Shown here: positions 1-5,740 of the stretch, piece by piece
Layout of the letters: each line of letters starts with the position of its first letter
Position numbering within the stretch: the stretch's first letter is position 1
Source of the DNA: Lysobacteraceae bacterium
Lineage (GTDB): Bacteria; Pseudomonadota; Gammaproteobacteria; Xanthomonadales; Wenzhouxiangellaceae
DNA: 5,740 bases
Assembly (NCBI GenBank): GCA_020201235.1
Contig: JAIVHD010000267.1
Span: forward strand, 1-5,740
Direction: 5' to 3'
The notes under the pieces: generated by a model
The model's database searches: none
What the model saw: the letters and a program-made list of their open reading frames with translations, nothing else
Told to the model about the DNA's origin: nothing
Made by a program: the position numbers and the translations under genes

Positions 1-102
1 GCGCTGCTGCGCAAGGACCGCGCGACCTGGCATGACCTGGCCAGCGGCACACGCCTGGTCGACGAACGCGACCGGGACTCAGGCGCGGCGCAGCAAGACT
101 GA
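1..102 (+). CDS. RDD-family membrane protein, C-terminal end (partial)
   Basis: The open frame enters from the left edge and ends at TGA 100-102, leaving 33 residues. It contains KDRATWHDLASGTRLV followed by a charged tail. The pattern R-x-TWHD-x-x-SGT-x-L/V-V is typical of the cytoplasmic end of RDD-domain proteins, small membrane proteins of mostly unknown function named for conserved Arg and Asp residues in their first membrane helix. From family knowledge, an RDD gene beside lptG is a recurrent arrangement in gammaproteobacteria, which supports the call. No membrane segment falls inside the visible part. The gene is convergent with lptG: its last 24 bases (79-102) also encode the end of LptG. 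The identification rests on one short motif plus context. Confidence 0.6.
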   Translation, partial: ALLRKDRATWHDLASGTRLVDERDRDSGAAQQD

Positions 103-1149
103 TCCGAGGATCGCAAAAACCACGCTCGGCACCATGTGAATCAAGCCCATCGGCACAGGTACGATGGGTGCAAGACCAATCACGATTCGATTGACCAAAA
201 CAAATCCAATGCCAATCGAAACGCCGATGAACACGCCGATCACCGGGGCAACCGTGCGGCTTGACTTGAACACGAACGATGCACCGGCAATCAGCATGGC
301 CAATGCATTCAGCGGATAAAGCAGGCGCCGCCAGAATGCCTGGGCGTAGGCGCTGGCATCGAGTTCATTGGCTTCCAGGTAGCGCCGGATCTCGATGATA
401 TCGCTCAATGGCAGCAAGCGCGGTCGGGTCGCCAGGGCGCGAAACACATCCGGGCTCAACTCGGATTGCACGATAAACTCCGACTCGGCAGCGGACAGGG
501 ACCCGCTTTTCAAATCCAGCCGGCGAGCCTCGAAAAGATGCCAGAAGCCGTTGCGATGGCTGGCCCCGGACGCCAATATTAAACGCTGGAGCTGGCCGTC
601 GGCGTCGAGTTCATAAAAGCGCAAACCGGTGAACCCGACCTGTTCGAAATCATTCTGGATCAGCAGGCCGGCGCGAATCATAAACGGCCCATCGCGCACC
701 CAAAGCTGCTGTCCGGGGGCCATGCCCACCTGGCCGGTTCGAGCTCGTTCGCGCTCGATCCGCGCTTGCGTTTCCAACGCCGGTACCAGCCACTCGCCGG
801 CAGCCATGACCAAACCGACCAAAACCAACGCCGCTGCCAGCGAGTGGCTCACAATGCGCCAGCGATGAAAGCCGCAAGCCCGCATTGCCACCGCCTCCTG
901 GCTCGCGTTCAAACGTCCCAGCGCGATCACGCCCCCGATTAGAATGGCAAACGGGAACAGGTCGTAGAGTCTTGCCGGCGCGGTCCGAAGCAGGTAAAGC
1001 AGCATTTCCGGCACACCATAGCCCTCGCCCAGGTCGGCTGCTTCCCGAACCAGGTCGACGCTGACATACAAGCCCACCAACACCAGCGAAACCCGAAGCA
1101 TCGCGCCGGCGCTCTGGCTGGTGATGTAACGCGCGAGGATGCCCGTCAT
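79..1149 (-). CDS. lptG: LptG, lipopolysaccharide ABC exporter permease subunit
   Basis: Inner-membrane subunit of LptB2FG, the ATP-driven transporter that pulls LPS out of the inner membrane and passes it to LptC/LptA. The call gives 356 residues, close to the usual length of about 360. Predicted membrane helices lie near residues 17-35, 62-80, 103-124, 276-295, 301-325 and 332-353. The periplasmic jellyroll domain lies between helices 3 and 4. Family patterns seen are LIGGVIALGRLNASQEAVAMRACGF (helix 2 and the coupling loop to LptB, about 70-94), GEWLVP (118-123) and LWVRDG (149-154), matching GEW-x-AP and LWAKDG in E. coli LptG. The frame stays open upstream to a TTG at 1236 inside lptF, but the ATG at 1149 gives the family N-terminus (short polar stretch, then helix 1). 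No clear Shine-Dalgarno sequence precedes it. It follows lptF by 58 bases and is probably co-transcribed with it. Its 3' end overlaps the converging RDD gene. Confidence 0.93.
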   Translation of the reverse strand: MTGILARYITSQSAGAMLRVSLVLVGLYVSVDLVREAADLGEGYGVPEMLLYLLRTAPARLYDLFPFAILIGGVIALGRLNASQEAVAMRACGFHRWRIVSHSLAAALVLVGLVMAAGEWLVPALETQARIERERARTGQVGMAPGQQLWVRDGPFMIRAGLLIQNDFEQVGFTGLRFYELDADGQLQRLILASGASHRNGFWHLFEARRLDLKSGSLSAAESEFIVQSELSPDVFRALATRPRLLPLSDIIEIRRYLEANELDASAYAQAFWRRLLYPLNALAMLIAGASFVFKSSRTVAPVIGVFIGVSIGIGFVLVNRIVIGLAPIVPVPMGLIHMVPSVVFAILGSVLLRRA

Positions 1150-1207
1150 AACATGCTTGCAAGCCAAATCGAGCCGACGCCCGGGGTCGCCGCGGTTATG
1201 CTGGCAA

Positions 1208-2290
1208 TCACCATTTTCGCCACCAACGCAGCGCAAGAACTGCCGCCAAAGCCAAAACGGCAGCGTGCATTGGCCAGATGCCGATGGCTGCCGAAAAGTC
1301 CGATGCCTGCAAACGCACCAGCGTCAGGTTGATCATGTTGGCGTAGATCAGATAGCCGACCAAGGTCACCAGCACTATCCCAAAGCGTCCGCCGCCGACA
1401 CCCGTCAGCGTAACCGGCAGCACGAACAGCACCGAAATCAGGCTGACGATCGCAGGCGCAAGACGCCACTGAAACTCGATCGCGGCCGCGCGACCGTCGG
1501 CCACGATCAGTTCCGGCAATGTCGCCTGGGCCAGCGAATCGATCGCACCCGGTTTGGCCATGGTCGGCAACTGAATGTCATTGCGCTCGAACTCGATTCG
1601 TCGCAGCGGCAGGCCGCTCTCGCTTTGAGCGTGCGTGATGTGGACGCCGTCAAACAACGAAACCCGACGCTCACCGGTTTGCGGATCAATTCCAAGGGTA
1701 CCGGTTTTTGCGGTCACGACCTCAAATTGCCGATCACCCTGGTGATGCATGAAAATCCCGCCAAGCTGAGCACCCCTGGCCTCGGCGCGCTCCACATACA
1801 GCGTCAGGATGCCAGACTGAAACGGCTTGAACTGGCCCGGATGCACGCCTGCCATGACCAGGTCGCCGGCAATACGCTCAGCGATCGCCACCGTCTGTCG
1901 CTCGGCCCGCGGCGAGACCCAGCCGCTGACCAGCATCAAGCCCAGCGCCCACACCACGGCAATCGACAGGACAACCCCAAGCATGCTGCCGGGCCGCAGA
2001 CCGCCGATGCGCATCACGATGAACTCCTGCATCTGGGCGGTTTCACCGAGACTCATTGTCAGGCCGACCAGCAGCGCCAGCGGCCCGACCAGCGTCAGCG
2101 CCTCGGGCAACCTGAGCAACAACAACCGCACGACCGTCGAAGACGCGACTTCGCCATCAGCGACGTCGCCCAGCAGTTCGGCCAGGAACACAACCACGGT
2201 AATCGCCAGAAGAACCAGCAAGGCTAAAAGACAAGTCTTGACGGACTCTTTCCAGATATAGCCGAATAAGGTCGCGCGAGAGAGCATCAC
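1208..2290 (-). CDS. lptF: LptF, lipopolysaccharide ABC exporter permease subunit
   Basis: Partner of LptG in the LptB2FG LPS extractor of the inner membrane. It has 360 residues; E. coli LptF has 366. Predicted membrane helices lie near 18-40, 57-81, 103-123, 278-296, 303-325 and 338-355. The periplasmic jellyroll domain covers about 124-270. Family features include the helix 2/coupling stretch GPLALLVGLTMSLGETAQMQEF (69-90) with the following VMRIGG, SPRAE after helix 3, ERRVSLFDG in the jellyroll, and FQWRLAPA before helix 4 followed by GGGRFG (299-304) before helix 5. The start is a tandem GTG (2290)-ATG (2287), and either could be used. There is no Shine-Dalgarno sequence at useful spacing: the only AGG lies two bases before the ATG. 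A three-codon frame ATG-ACC-AGG-TGA overlaps the ATG as TGATG. Divergent from pepA and first gene of the lptF-lptG pair. Confidence 0.93.
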   Translation of the reverse strand: MMLSRATLFGYIWKESVKTCLLALLVLLAITVVVFLAELLGDVADGEVASSTVVRLLLLRLPEALTLVGPLALLVGLTMSLGETAQMQEFIVMRIGGLRPGSMLGVVLSIAVVWALGLMLVSGWVSPRAERQTVAIAERIAGDLVMAGVHPGQFKPFQSGILTLYVERAEARGAQLGGIFMHHQGDRQFEVVTAKTGTLGIDPQTGERRVSLFDGVHITHAQSESGLPLRRIEFERNDIQLPTMAKPGAIDSLAQATLPELIVADGRAAAIEFQWRLAPAIVSLISVLFVLPVTLTGVGGGRFGIVLVTLVGYLIYANMINLTLVRLQASDFSAAIGIWPMHAAVLALAAVLALRWWRKW

Positions 2291-2296
2291 CTGGTC

Positions 2297-2327
2297 ATTA
2301 TCGTTGATTACCCATCCGTTGCATCAA
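2297..2327 (-). promoter_or_regulatory. Candidate lptF promoter
   Basis: Read on the minus strand, GATAAT at 2302-2297 matches the sigma-70 -10 consensus at five of six positions. TTGATG at 2327-2322 matches the -35 consensus at four of six. The spacer is 19 bases, longer than the preferred 17. The start point would fall about seven bases past the -10 box, near 2290, on the GTG of lptF. That would give a leaderless or nearly leaderless mRNA, which agrees with the missing Shine-Dalgarno sequence. The -35 lies inside the left arm of the inverted repeat. The -10 alone is a reasonable match; the pairing is uncertain. Confidence 0.3.
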
Positions 2328-2400
2328 TTTTCGAGTGCGCGCGCCCGCCAGGGCCGTGCAACGAACGATCTCGCGCCGCAAATCGATGCAACAGATGGGT
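2310..2400. repeat. Long imperfect inverted repeat between lptF and pepA
   Basis: Arms of 21 bases at 2310-2330 and 2380-2400 are reverse complements at 19 of 21 positions, separated by a 49-base GC-rich centre. The shared core of each arm includes GTTGCATC on the left and GATGCAAC on the right. Both mismatches are transitions, and in RNA from the minus strand both become G-U pairs, so that strand can form an unbroken 21-bp stem; RNA from the plus strand has two A-C mismatches. The unit trimmed by one base (2311-2399) starts CCCATC, ends GATGGG, and has TTA on both outer sides. It could be an RNA or cruciform regulatory structure, a double operator, or a small MITE-like insertion. The sequence alone does not decide. 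Confidence 0.75.
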
Positions 2401-2434
2401 TAAGCTTGCGCGAATACGCGTCGGGGGATTTGCA

Positions 2435-2444
2435 AACAGCTGTT
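2435..2444. promoter_or_regulatory. 10-bp palindrome AACAGCTGTT upstream of pepA
   Basis: A perfect palindrome lies 56 bases before the pepA start codon, between the long inverted repeat and pepA. Its position and symmetry suit a dimeric regulator site, but palindromes this short also occur by chance and I do not recognise it as a known operator. I looked for a sigma-70 promoter for pepA here and found only weak combinations, for example TTACGA (2443-2448) with TTTATC (2466-2471) at 17-base spacing. Confidence 0.2.
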
Positions 2445-2484
2445 ACGAATGGCCGCGCACGTCAATTTATCAACCTAATCGAGC

Positions 2485-2489
2485 AAGGA
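2485..2489 (+). promoter_or_regulatory. Ribosome binding site of pepA
   Basis: AAGGA lies 11 bases before the ATG at 2501. The spacing is slightly long, but this is the best SD-like sequence near the start and it supports the ATG that gives the family N-terminus. Confidence 0.55.
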
Positions 2490-2500
2490 TCCAGTATTCC

Positions 2501-4003
2501 ATGGATATTCAGACGATCCAATTCAGCACCGAAACCGAAACGGCAGCGAAAATACAAAGCGATTGCATGATTCTCGGTCTTCACCACGACCTGAAGATTG
2601 ATCAGCAGGCTGGCGAATTGAACGCGGCAACTGAAAACCTTCTTGCCGAACTCGCCGGCGACAACGAGCTTCCAACCGGCGTCGGGAAGACCCTGATGCT
2701 GCGCGCGCCGCGCGGGCTTGAAGCCAAAAGACTATTGATTGTCGGCTTCGGTAAAGTTTCCGACTTTGACGAGCATACCTATATCCAGGCCGCGCGCGCT
2801 GCCGGAGATGCGCTGCGCCAGTGTCCGGCAACCGATGCCTGCTGCCTGCTCGACGGCGTTGAACTGAAAGGGCGGGATCATCGCTGGAAGGTCGAACAGG
2901 CCGCGCTGGCTCTTGATCATGCCGATTACATCTATTCGGCCACCAAGACGCCGCTTGAAAGCGCGCCCCCGGCCACCCGCACGGTCCGCTTTATCGATGC
3001 CCCCGGCGTGGCCGAGGCGCTGGATCGCGTGCACCACCTGGCGCTGGGAATCCGGCGCTGTCGCCTGCTGAGTGATCTGCCGCCCAATATCTGCACGCCG
3101 ATCTACCTGGCCGACACGGCCGAAAAGCTGGCGCGCGAAATCGACGGTCTCGAAGTCGAAGTGCTTGACGAAAACCAGATGGACGACCTGGGCATGTGGT
3201 CACTGCTGGCGGTCGCGCGCGGCAGCGCCAATCCGCCCCGCCTGTTTCGCATGAGCTGGCGCGGCGGCGCCGCCGACCAGGCGCCGACAGCCCTGGTCGG
3301 CAAGGGCGTGACCTTCGACACCGGCGGTATATCGATCAAGCCGCGCGAATTAATGGAGCAGATGAAATTCGACATGTGCGGTGCCGCGACCACCATCGGC
3401 ACGCTCGAGGCCATCGCCCGCATGGGCCTTGCGATCAACGTCGACGGGATCGTCGCTGCGGCCGAAAACATGCCCGACGGCAAGGCCTACCGCCCGGGCG
3501 ATGTGATCGAAACACTTTCCGGAAAAACCGTCGAGGTGCACAACACCGATGCCGAAGGACGCATGATTCTGGCCGATGCACTGACCTGGACCGCACGCAA
3601 TGTCGAGCCCGGCGTCATGGTCGATATTGCAACCCTGACCGGCGCTTGCGTGGTCGCGCTCGGCCACCACGCCTCGGCGGTTATGACCAACGACGATGAA
3701 CTGGCCGATGAACTGCTGGCTGCCGGAATCGAATCGGCCGACCGTGCCTGGCGGCTGCCGCTGTGGGACCAATACCAGGAACAGATCGATACGCCGTTCG
3801 CCGACATAAAGAATGTCGGCGGCATGCCTGCCGGCGCGATTACCGCGGGCTGTTTCCTGTCGCGCTTCACCGAAGGCCAGCGCTGGGCGCACCTGGATAT
3901 CGCCGGCTCGGCCTGGCGCTGGGGCAAGGCCGAAAGCGCCTCGGGCCGCCCGGTCGGCATGTTGACGCAATGGTTGATCACTCGGGCAGAAGGTCAATCA
4001 TGA
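2501..4003 (+). CDS. pepA: Leucyl aminopeptidase PepA (M17 family)
   Basis: Cytosolic di-metal exopeptidase that removes N-terminal residues, preferring leucine, in peptide turnover. It has 500 residues; E. coli PepA has 503. The N-terminal macro-like domain covers about 1-170 and the C-terminal catalytic domain about 175-495. By alignment to E. coli PepA the metal ligands are Lys268, Asp273, Asp291, Asp350 and Glu352, with catalytic Lys280 and Arg354. They sit in VGKGVTFDTGGISIK, KFDMCGA and the M17 signature NTDAEGR (348-354), so the enzyme should be active. Other family landmarks are DLPPNICTP (192-200), ATLTGACVVALGHH (377-390) and AGAITAGCFLSRF (444-456). In E. coli, PepA also binds DNA, repressing carAB and assisting Xer recombination at cer; whether that holds here is unknown. 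It is divergent from lptF and heads a pepA-holC-valS run. Its TGA overlaps the ATG of a nine-codon frame (ATGA). Confidence 0.97.
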   Translation: MDIQTIQFSTETETAAKIQSDCMILGLHHDLKIDQQAGELNAATENLLAELAGDNELPTGVGKTLMLRAPRGLEAKRLLIVGFGKVSDFDEHTYIQAARAAGDALRQCPATDACCLLDGVELKGRDHRWKVEQAALALDHADYIYSATKTPLESAPPATRTVRFIDAPGVAEALDRVHHLALGIRRCRLLSDLPPNICTPIYLADTAEKLAREIDGLEVEVLDENQMDDLGMWSLLAVARGSANPPRLFRMSWRGGAADQAPTALVGKGVTFDTGGISIKPRELMEQMKFDMCGAATTIGTLEAIARMGLAINVDGIVAAAENMPDGKAYRPGDVIETLSGKTVEVHNTDAEGRMILADALTWTARNVEPGVMVDIATLTGACVVALGHHASAVMTNDDELADELLAAGIESADRAWRLPLWDQYQEQIDTPFADIKNVGGMPAGAITAGCFLSRFTEGQRWAHLDIAGSAWRWGKAESASGRPVGMLTQWLITRAEGQS

Positions 4004-4029
4004 TCCTGAAACGCGCTTTCAGCTTGTAG
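4000..4029 (+). other. Nine-codon ORF overlapping the pepA stop
   Basis: ATG at 4000 overlaps the pepA TGA as ATGA and encodes MILKRAFSL before TAG 4027-4029. AGAAGG (3988-3993) lies six bases upstream, a better Shine-Dalgarno arrangement than that of pepA itself. The frame contains the hairpin at 4006-4022. It ends 36 bases before holC. It may be translated by coupling to pepA and keep ribosomes moving toward holC, or be chance. I recognise no family. Confidence 0.2.
4006..4022 (+). other. Small hairpin in the pepA-holC gap
   Basis: CTGAAA and TTTCAG pair exactly around the five-base loop CGCGC, just after the pepA stop. The stem is short and no T-run follows, so it does not look like an intrinsic terminator. 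It might act as an mRNA-end or processing structure, or be chance. Confidence 0.25.
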
Positions 4030-4056
4030 ACTCGCGAACACTATTCAAGCCCCGTC

Positions 4057-4060
4057 AAGG
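4057..4060 (+). promoter_or_regulatory. Ribosome binding site of holC
   Basis: AAGG lies five bases before the ATG at 4066, which supports that start. Confidence 0.6.
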
Positions 4061-4065
4061 TCTTC

Positions 4066-4467
4066 ATGCGCATCGATTTCTACGAAATGTCAGGCCGTTT
4101 CACCGACCCGCTGGAGGTCGTCGGCGTGTTGATCGGCAAAGCCTTCCCGGCCACCTGCGATATTGCCGTGGTCGGCGATCGAGACATGCTGGCCGAGCTC
4201 GACCAGCGCCTGTGGGATAAGCCGGCCGGTCGCTTCCTGGCGCACGGCATTGACGACCAGCAGGCACCGATCCGGCTCTTGAACCAAGCCCCGGCGCACG
4301 CCGCTCTTTTGATCAACCTTGATGCCGAAGCACCATTGCCGGACGGCCGGTATGACCGGGTCCTCGAGATCGTACCACCCGGCGAGGATGCCCGGCCGCG
4401 ACTGCGACAGCGCTGGCGCGACTGGAACCGGACCGGTGCCGAACTGCACCACCATCTTTTGAAGTAA
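4066..4467 (+). CDS. holC: DNA polymerase III subunit chi
   Basis: Chi is an accessory subunit of the DNA polymerase III clamp loader. With psi (HolD) it links the loader to single-stranded DNA-binding protein (SSB) at the replication fork. This frame encodes 133 residues; E. coli chi has 147. Family landmarks are the N-terminal strand [10 protein letters not shown], the stretch [18 protein letters not shown] (45-62), which matches LDEALWARPAESFVPHNL in E. coli, and the C-terminal basic-aromatic run [17 protein letters not shown] (114-130). The acidic loop EIVPPGED (101-108) parallels DFVPYEDS. The difference in length lies mainly in the middle, where E. coli chi carries an extra loop before the ILISL strand. 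The position between pepA and valS is the conserved gammaproteobacterial one and strengthens the call. The product is short and its family diverges fast, so context matters here. Confidence 0.92.
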   Translation: MRIDFYEMSGRFTDPLEVVGVLIGKAFPATCDIAVVGDRDMLAELDQRLWDKPAGRFLAHGIDDQQAPIRLLNQAPAHAALLINLDAEAPLPDGRYDRVLEIVPPGEDARPRLRQRWRDWNRTGAELHHHLLK

Positions 4468-4563
4468 GCCCGCTTGATTTGACTCAAAACCAAACCCGCG
4501 CACCCGTTTACCCTTTACTATTGCCGCTTCACGAAACCACGAGCCCTTCCGACCAAAGCCGAT

Positions 4564-4579
4564 GGTTCTGGCCGGAACC
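4564..4579 (+). promoter_or_regulatory. Hairpin over the SD-like bases of valS
   Basis: GGTTC (4564-4568) pairs with GAACC (4575-4579), extended by a U-G pair, around the four-base loop GGCC. The only SD-like bases before valS, GGAA at 4574-4577, fall in the right arm and would be hidden when the hairpin forms. It ends ten bases before the ATG. The stem is short and its effect is untested. The rest of the 122-base holC-valS gap holds a lone -35-like TTGACT (4479-4484) without a matching -10 box. Confidence 0.3.
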
Positions 4580-4589
4580 CGATGCACGC

Positions 4590-5740
4590 ATGGACAAAAC
4601 CTTCCAACCCGACACAATTGAAGACCACTGGTATCCGGAGTGGGAAAAGCACGGCTGTTTCAAGCCCAGCGGACAAGGCCGGCCTTACAGCATCGTGCTG
4701 CCGCCGCCCAATGTCACCGGCACGCTGCACATGGGCCACGCATTTCAGCACACCCTGATGGATTGCATGATCCGCCAGCACCGCATGAAGGGCTTCGACA
4801 CGCTCTGGCAGGTTGGGGTCGATCACGCCGGCATCGCCACCGAGATGGTCGTCAGCCGCCAAATCGAGGCCGAAGGCGGCACGCGCGACGACTACACGCG
4901 TGCGCAGTTCATCGAGCGGGTCTGGAAATGGAAGCACGAATCGGGCTCGACCATCACCGGCCAGATGCGCAGGCTGGGTGCCTCGGCCGACTGGTCGCGT
5001 GAGCGTTTTACGATGGACGACGATTTGTCCGAGGCCGTGATCGAAACCTTTGTCCGGCTGTTCGAACAAGGCAAAGTCTATCGTGGACCGCGGCTGGTCA
5101 ACTGGGACCCGGTGCTGCAAACCGCAATTTCCGACCTTGAAGTTGTCAACCATGAGGAACAGGGCAAGCTGTGGTCGATCCGCTATCCGCGAACCGATGG
5201 TCAGGGCGATGTGGTGGTCGCAACCACGCGGCCCGAGACCCTGCTGGGCGATGTCTGCGTCGCGGTCCATCCAGACGATCCGCGCTACGCCGAGCTGATT
5301 GGAAAGACCGTGCGGCTTCCGCTGACCGGGCGCGAAATCCCGGTCGTGGCCGATGACTACGTCGACCCGGAGTTCGGCACCGGCTGCGTCAAGATCACCC
5401 CGGCGCACGATTTCAACGACTGGCAAGTCGGCACCCGGCACGCTTTCGAGCCAATCAACATCTTTACTCCGACCGCGAAGATCAACGAAAATGCGCCCGA
5501 AGCCTACCGCGGGCTGGATCGCTTCGAAGCGCGCGCGCGAATCGTTACCGATCTTGCCGAACAGGGGTTGCTGGTCGAGGAAAAGCCGCACGCTATGGTC
5601 GTGCCGCGCGGCGACCGCTCCGGCCAGATCATCGAGCCTTATCTGACCGACCAATGGTTCGTCAAGATGGACGAGCTGGGCAAGCTGGGCATGCAAAAGG
5701 TCGAATCTGGCGAGGTCGAGTTCGTCCCGGCCAACTGGAT
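4590..5740 (+). CDS. valS: Valyl-tRNA synthetase, N-terminal 383 codons (partial)
   Basis: Class Ia synthetase that charges tRNA-Val with valine and hydrolyses mischarged threonine. The frame runs off the right edge, so about 40 percent of the protein is visible (E. coli ValS has 951 residues). The N-terminus [20 protein letters not shown] matches the family start MEKTYNP. The ATP-binding HIGH motif appears as HMGH (47-50) within [22 protein letters not shown] (77-84) and the helix RQMRRLG-type QMRRLG (125-130) follow. The CP1 editing domain begins near 190, with [11 protein letters not shown] (211-221) and [15 protein letters not shown] (263-277); Asp274 and Asp277 fit the editing-site aspartates. 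TDQWFVKM (353-360) marks the return to the catalytic core. KMSKS lies beyond the window. The frame is open upstream into holC without an ATG, and a TTG at 4479 is unlikely to be used. SD is weak: GGAA, 12 bases before the ATG. Confidence 0.97.
   Translation, partial: MDKTFQPDTIEDHWYPEWEKHGCFKPSGQGRPYSIVLPPPNVTGTLHMGHAFQHTLMDCMIRQHRMKGFDTLWQVGVDHAGIATEMVVSRQIEAEGGTRDDYTRAQFIERVWKWKHESGSTITGQMRRLGASADWSRERFTMDDDLSEAVIETFVRLFEQGKVYRGPRLVNWDPVLQTAISDLEVVNHEEQGKLWSIRYPRTDGQGDVVVATTRPETLLGDVCVAVHPDDPRYAELIGKTVRLPLTGREIPVVADDYVDPEFGTGCVKITPAHDFNDWQVGTRHAFEPINIFTPTAKINENAPEAYRGLDRFEARARIVTDLAEQGLLVEEKPHAMVVPRGDRSGQIIEPYLTDQWFVKMDELGKLGMQKVESGEVEFVPANW

Noticed and set aside
1155..1164. 10-bp palindrome GCTTGCAAGC in the lptF-lptG gap
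   Set aside because: It is short and isolated, with no further pairing outward, and lies inside an operon where an operator is not expected.
1150..1236. Upstream extension of LptG to a TTG inside lptF
   Set aside because: The extra 29 residues do not resemble LptG N-termini, and the ATG at 1149 gives the normal family length.
1139..2227. 362-codon plus-strand frame opposite lptF
   Set aside because: It is antisense to a clear LptF frame, its protein is rich in Gln, Arg and His with no family features, and long antisense frames are common in GC-rich genes.
2304..2570. 88-codon plus-strand frame across the lptF-pepA gap
   Set aside because: It starts at a TTG, runs through the inverted repeat, overlaps pepA in another frame and resembles no family.
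4006..4022. Intrinsic terminator after pepA
   Set aside because: The hairpin has a 6-bp stem with an A/T-rich half and no T-run after it, and holC follows closely on the same strand.
4479..4589. In-frame extension of ValS from TTG 4479
   Set aside because: It would add 37 residues unlike any ValRS N-terminus and lacks a Shine-Dalgarno sequence; the ATG at 4590 aligns with the family start.
4562..4621. 19-codon frame overlapping the valS start
   Set aside because: It has no clear SD, starts within the hairpin region and is out of frame with valS; it is most likely chance.
4518..5696. 392-codon minus-strand frame opposite valS
   Set aside because: It lies over the unmistakable ValRS coding sequence, and its length follows from the codon bias of that gene; no independent domain was recognised.

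Overview
The window is GC-rich, densely coded bacterial chromosome. Its gene order is a classic gammaproteobacterial one: lptF and lptG on the minus strand, divergent from pepA, holC and valS on the plus strand, with an RDD-family gene converging on lptG. The products match the gammaproteobacterial versions of these families. PepA (500 aa) follows the Escherichia coli protein along its whole length, and the short chi subunit HolC sits between pepA and valS, as in E. coli and Pseudomonas. I cannot name the genus. The content is core genome: I see no phage, CRISPR, tRNA, rRNA or intact insertion sequence.

Left part (1-2290): the last 33 codons of an RDD-family membrane protein read rightward and overlap the end of lptG by 24 bases. 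lptG (79-1149) and lptF (1208-2290) form a leftward pair separated by 58 bases. They encode the two transmembrane subunits of the LptB2FG transporter, which extracts lipopolysaccharide from the inner membrane and feeds the bridge to the outer membrane.

Divergent intergenic region (2291-2500): these 210 bases hold the most unusual structure in the window, a 21-base inverted repeat with arms at 2310-2330 and 2380-2400. Its two mismatches both become G-U pairs in a minus-strand RNA. A candidate lptF -10 box, GATAAT, lies so close to the lptF start that the mRNA could be leaderless. No convincing pepA promoter was found.

Right part (2501-5740): pepA (leucyl aminopeptidase, complete metal and catalytic motif), holC (DNA polymerase III chi subunit) and the first 383 codons of valS (valyl-tRNA synthetase, with its HIGH motif and editing domain) run rightward, probably as one transcription unit. 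The gaps are 62 bases (pepA-holC) and 122 bases (holC-valS). The first holds a nine-codon ORF with a good Shine-Dalgarno sequence and a small hairpin. The second holds a hairpin that would cover the only SD-like bases before valS.

I found no clearly new multi-gene system. The observations worth checking are the regulatory structures between genes.
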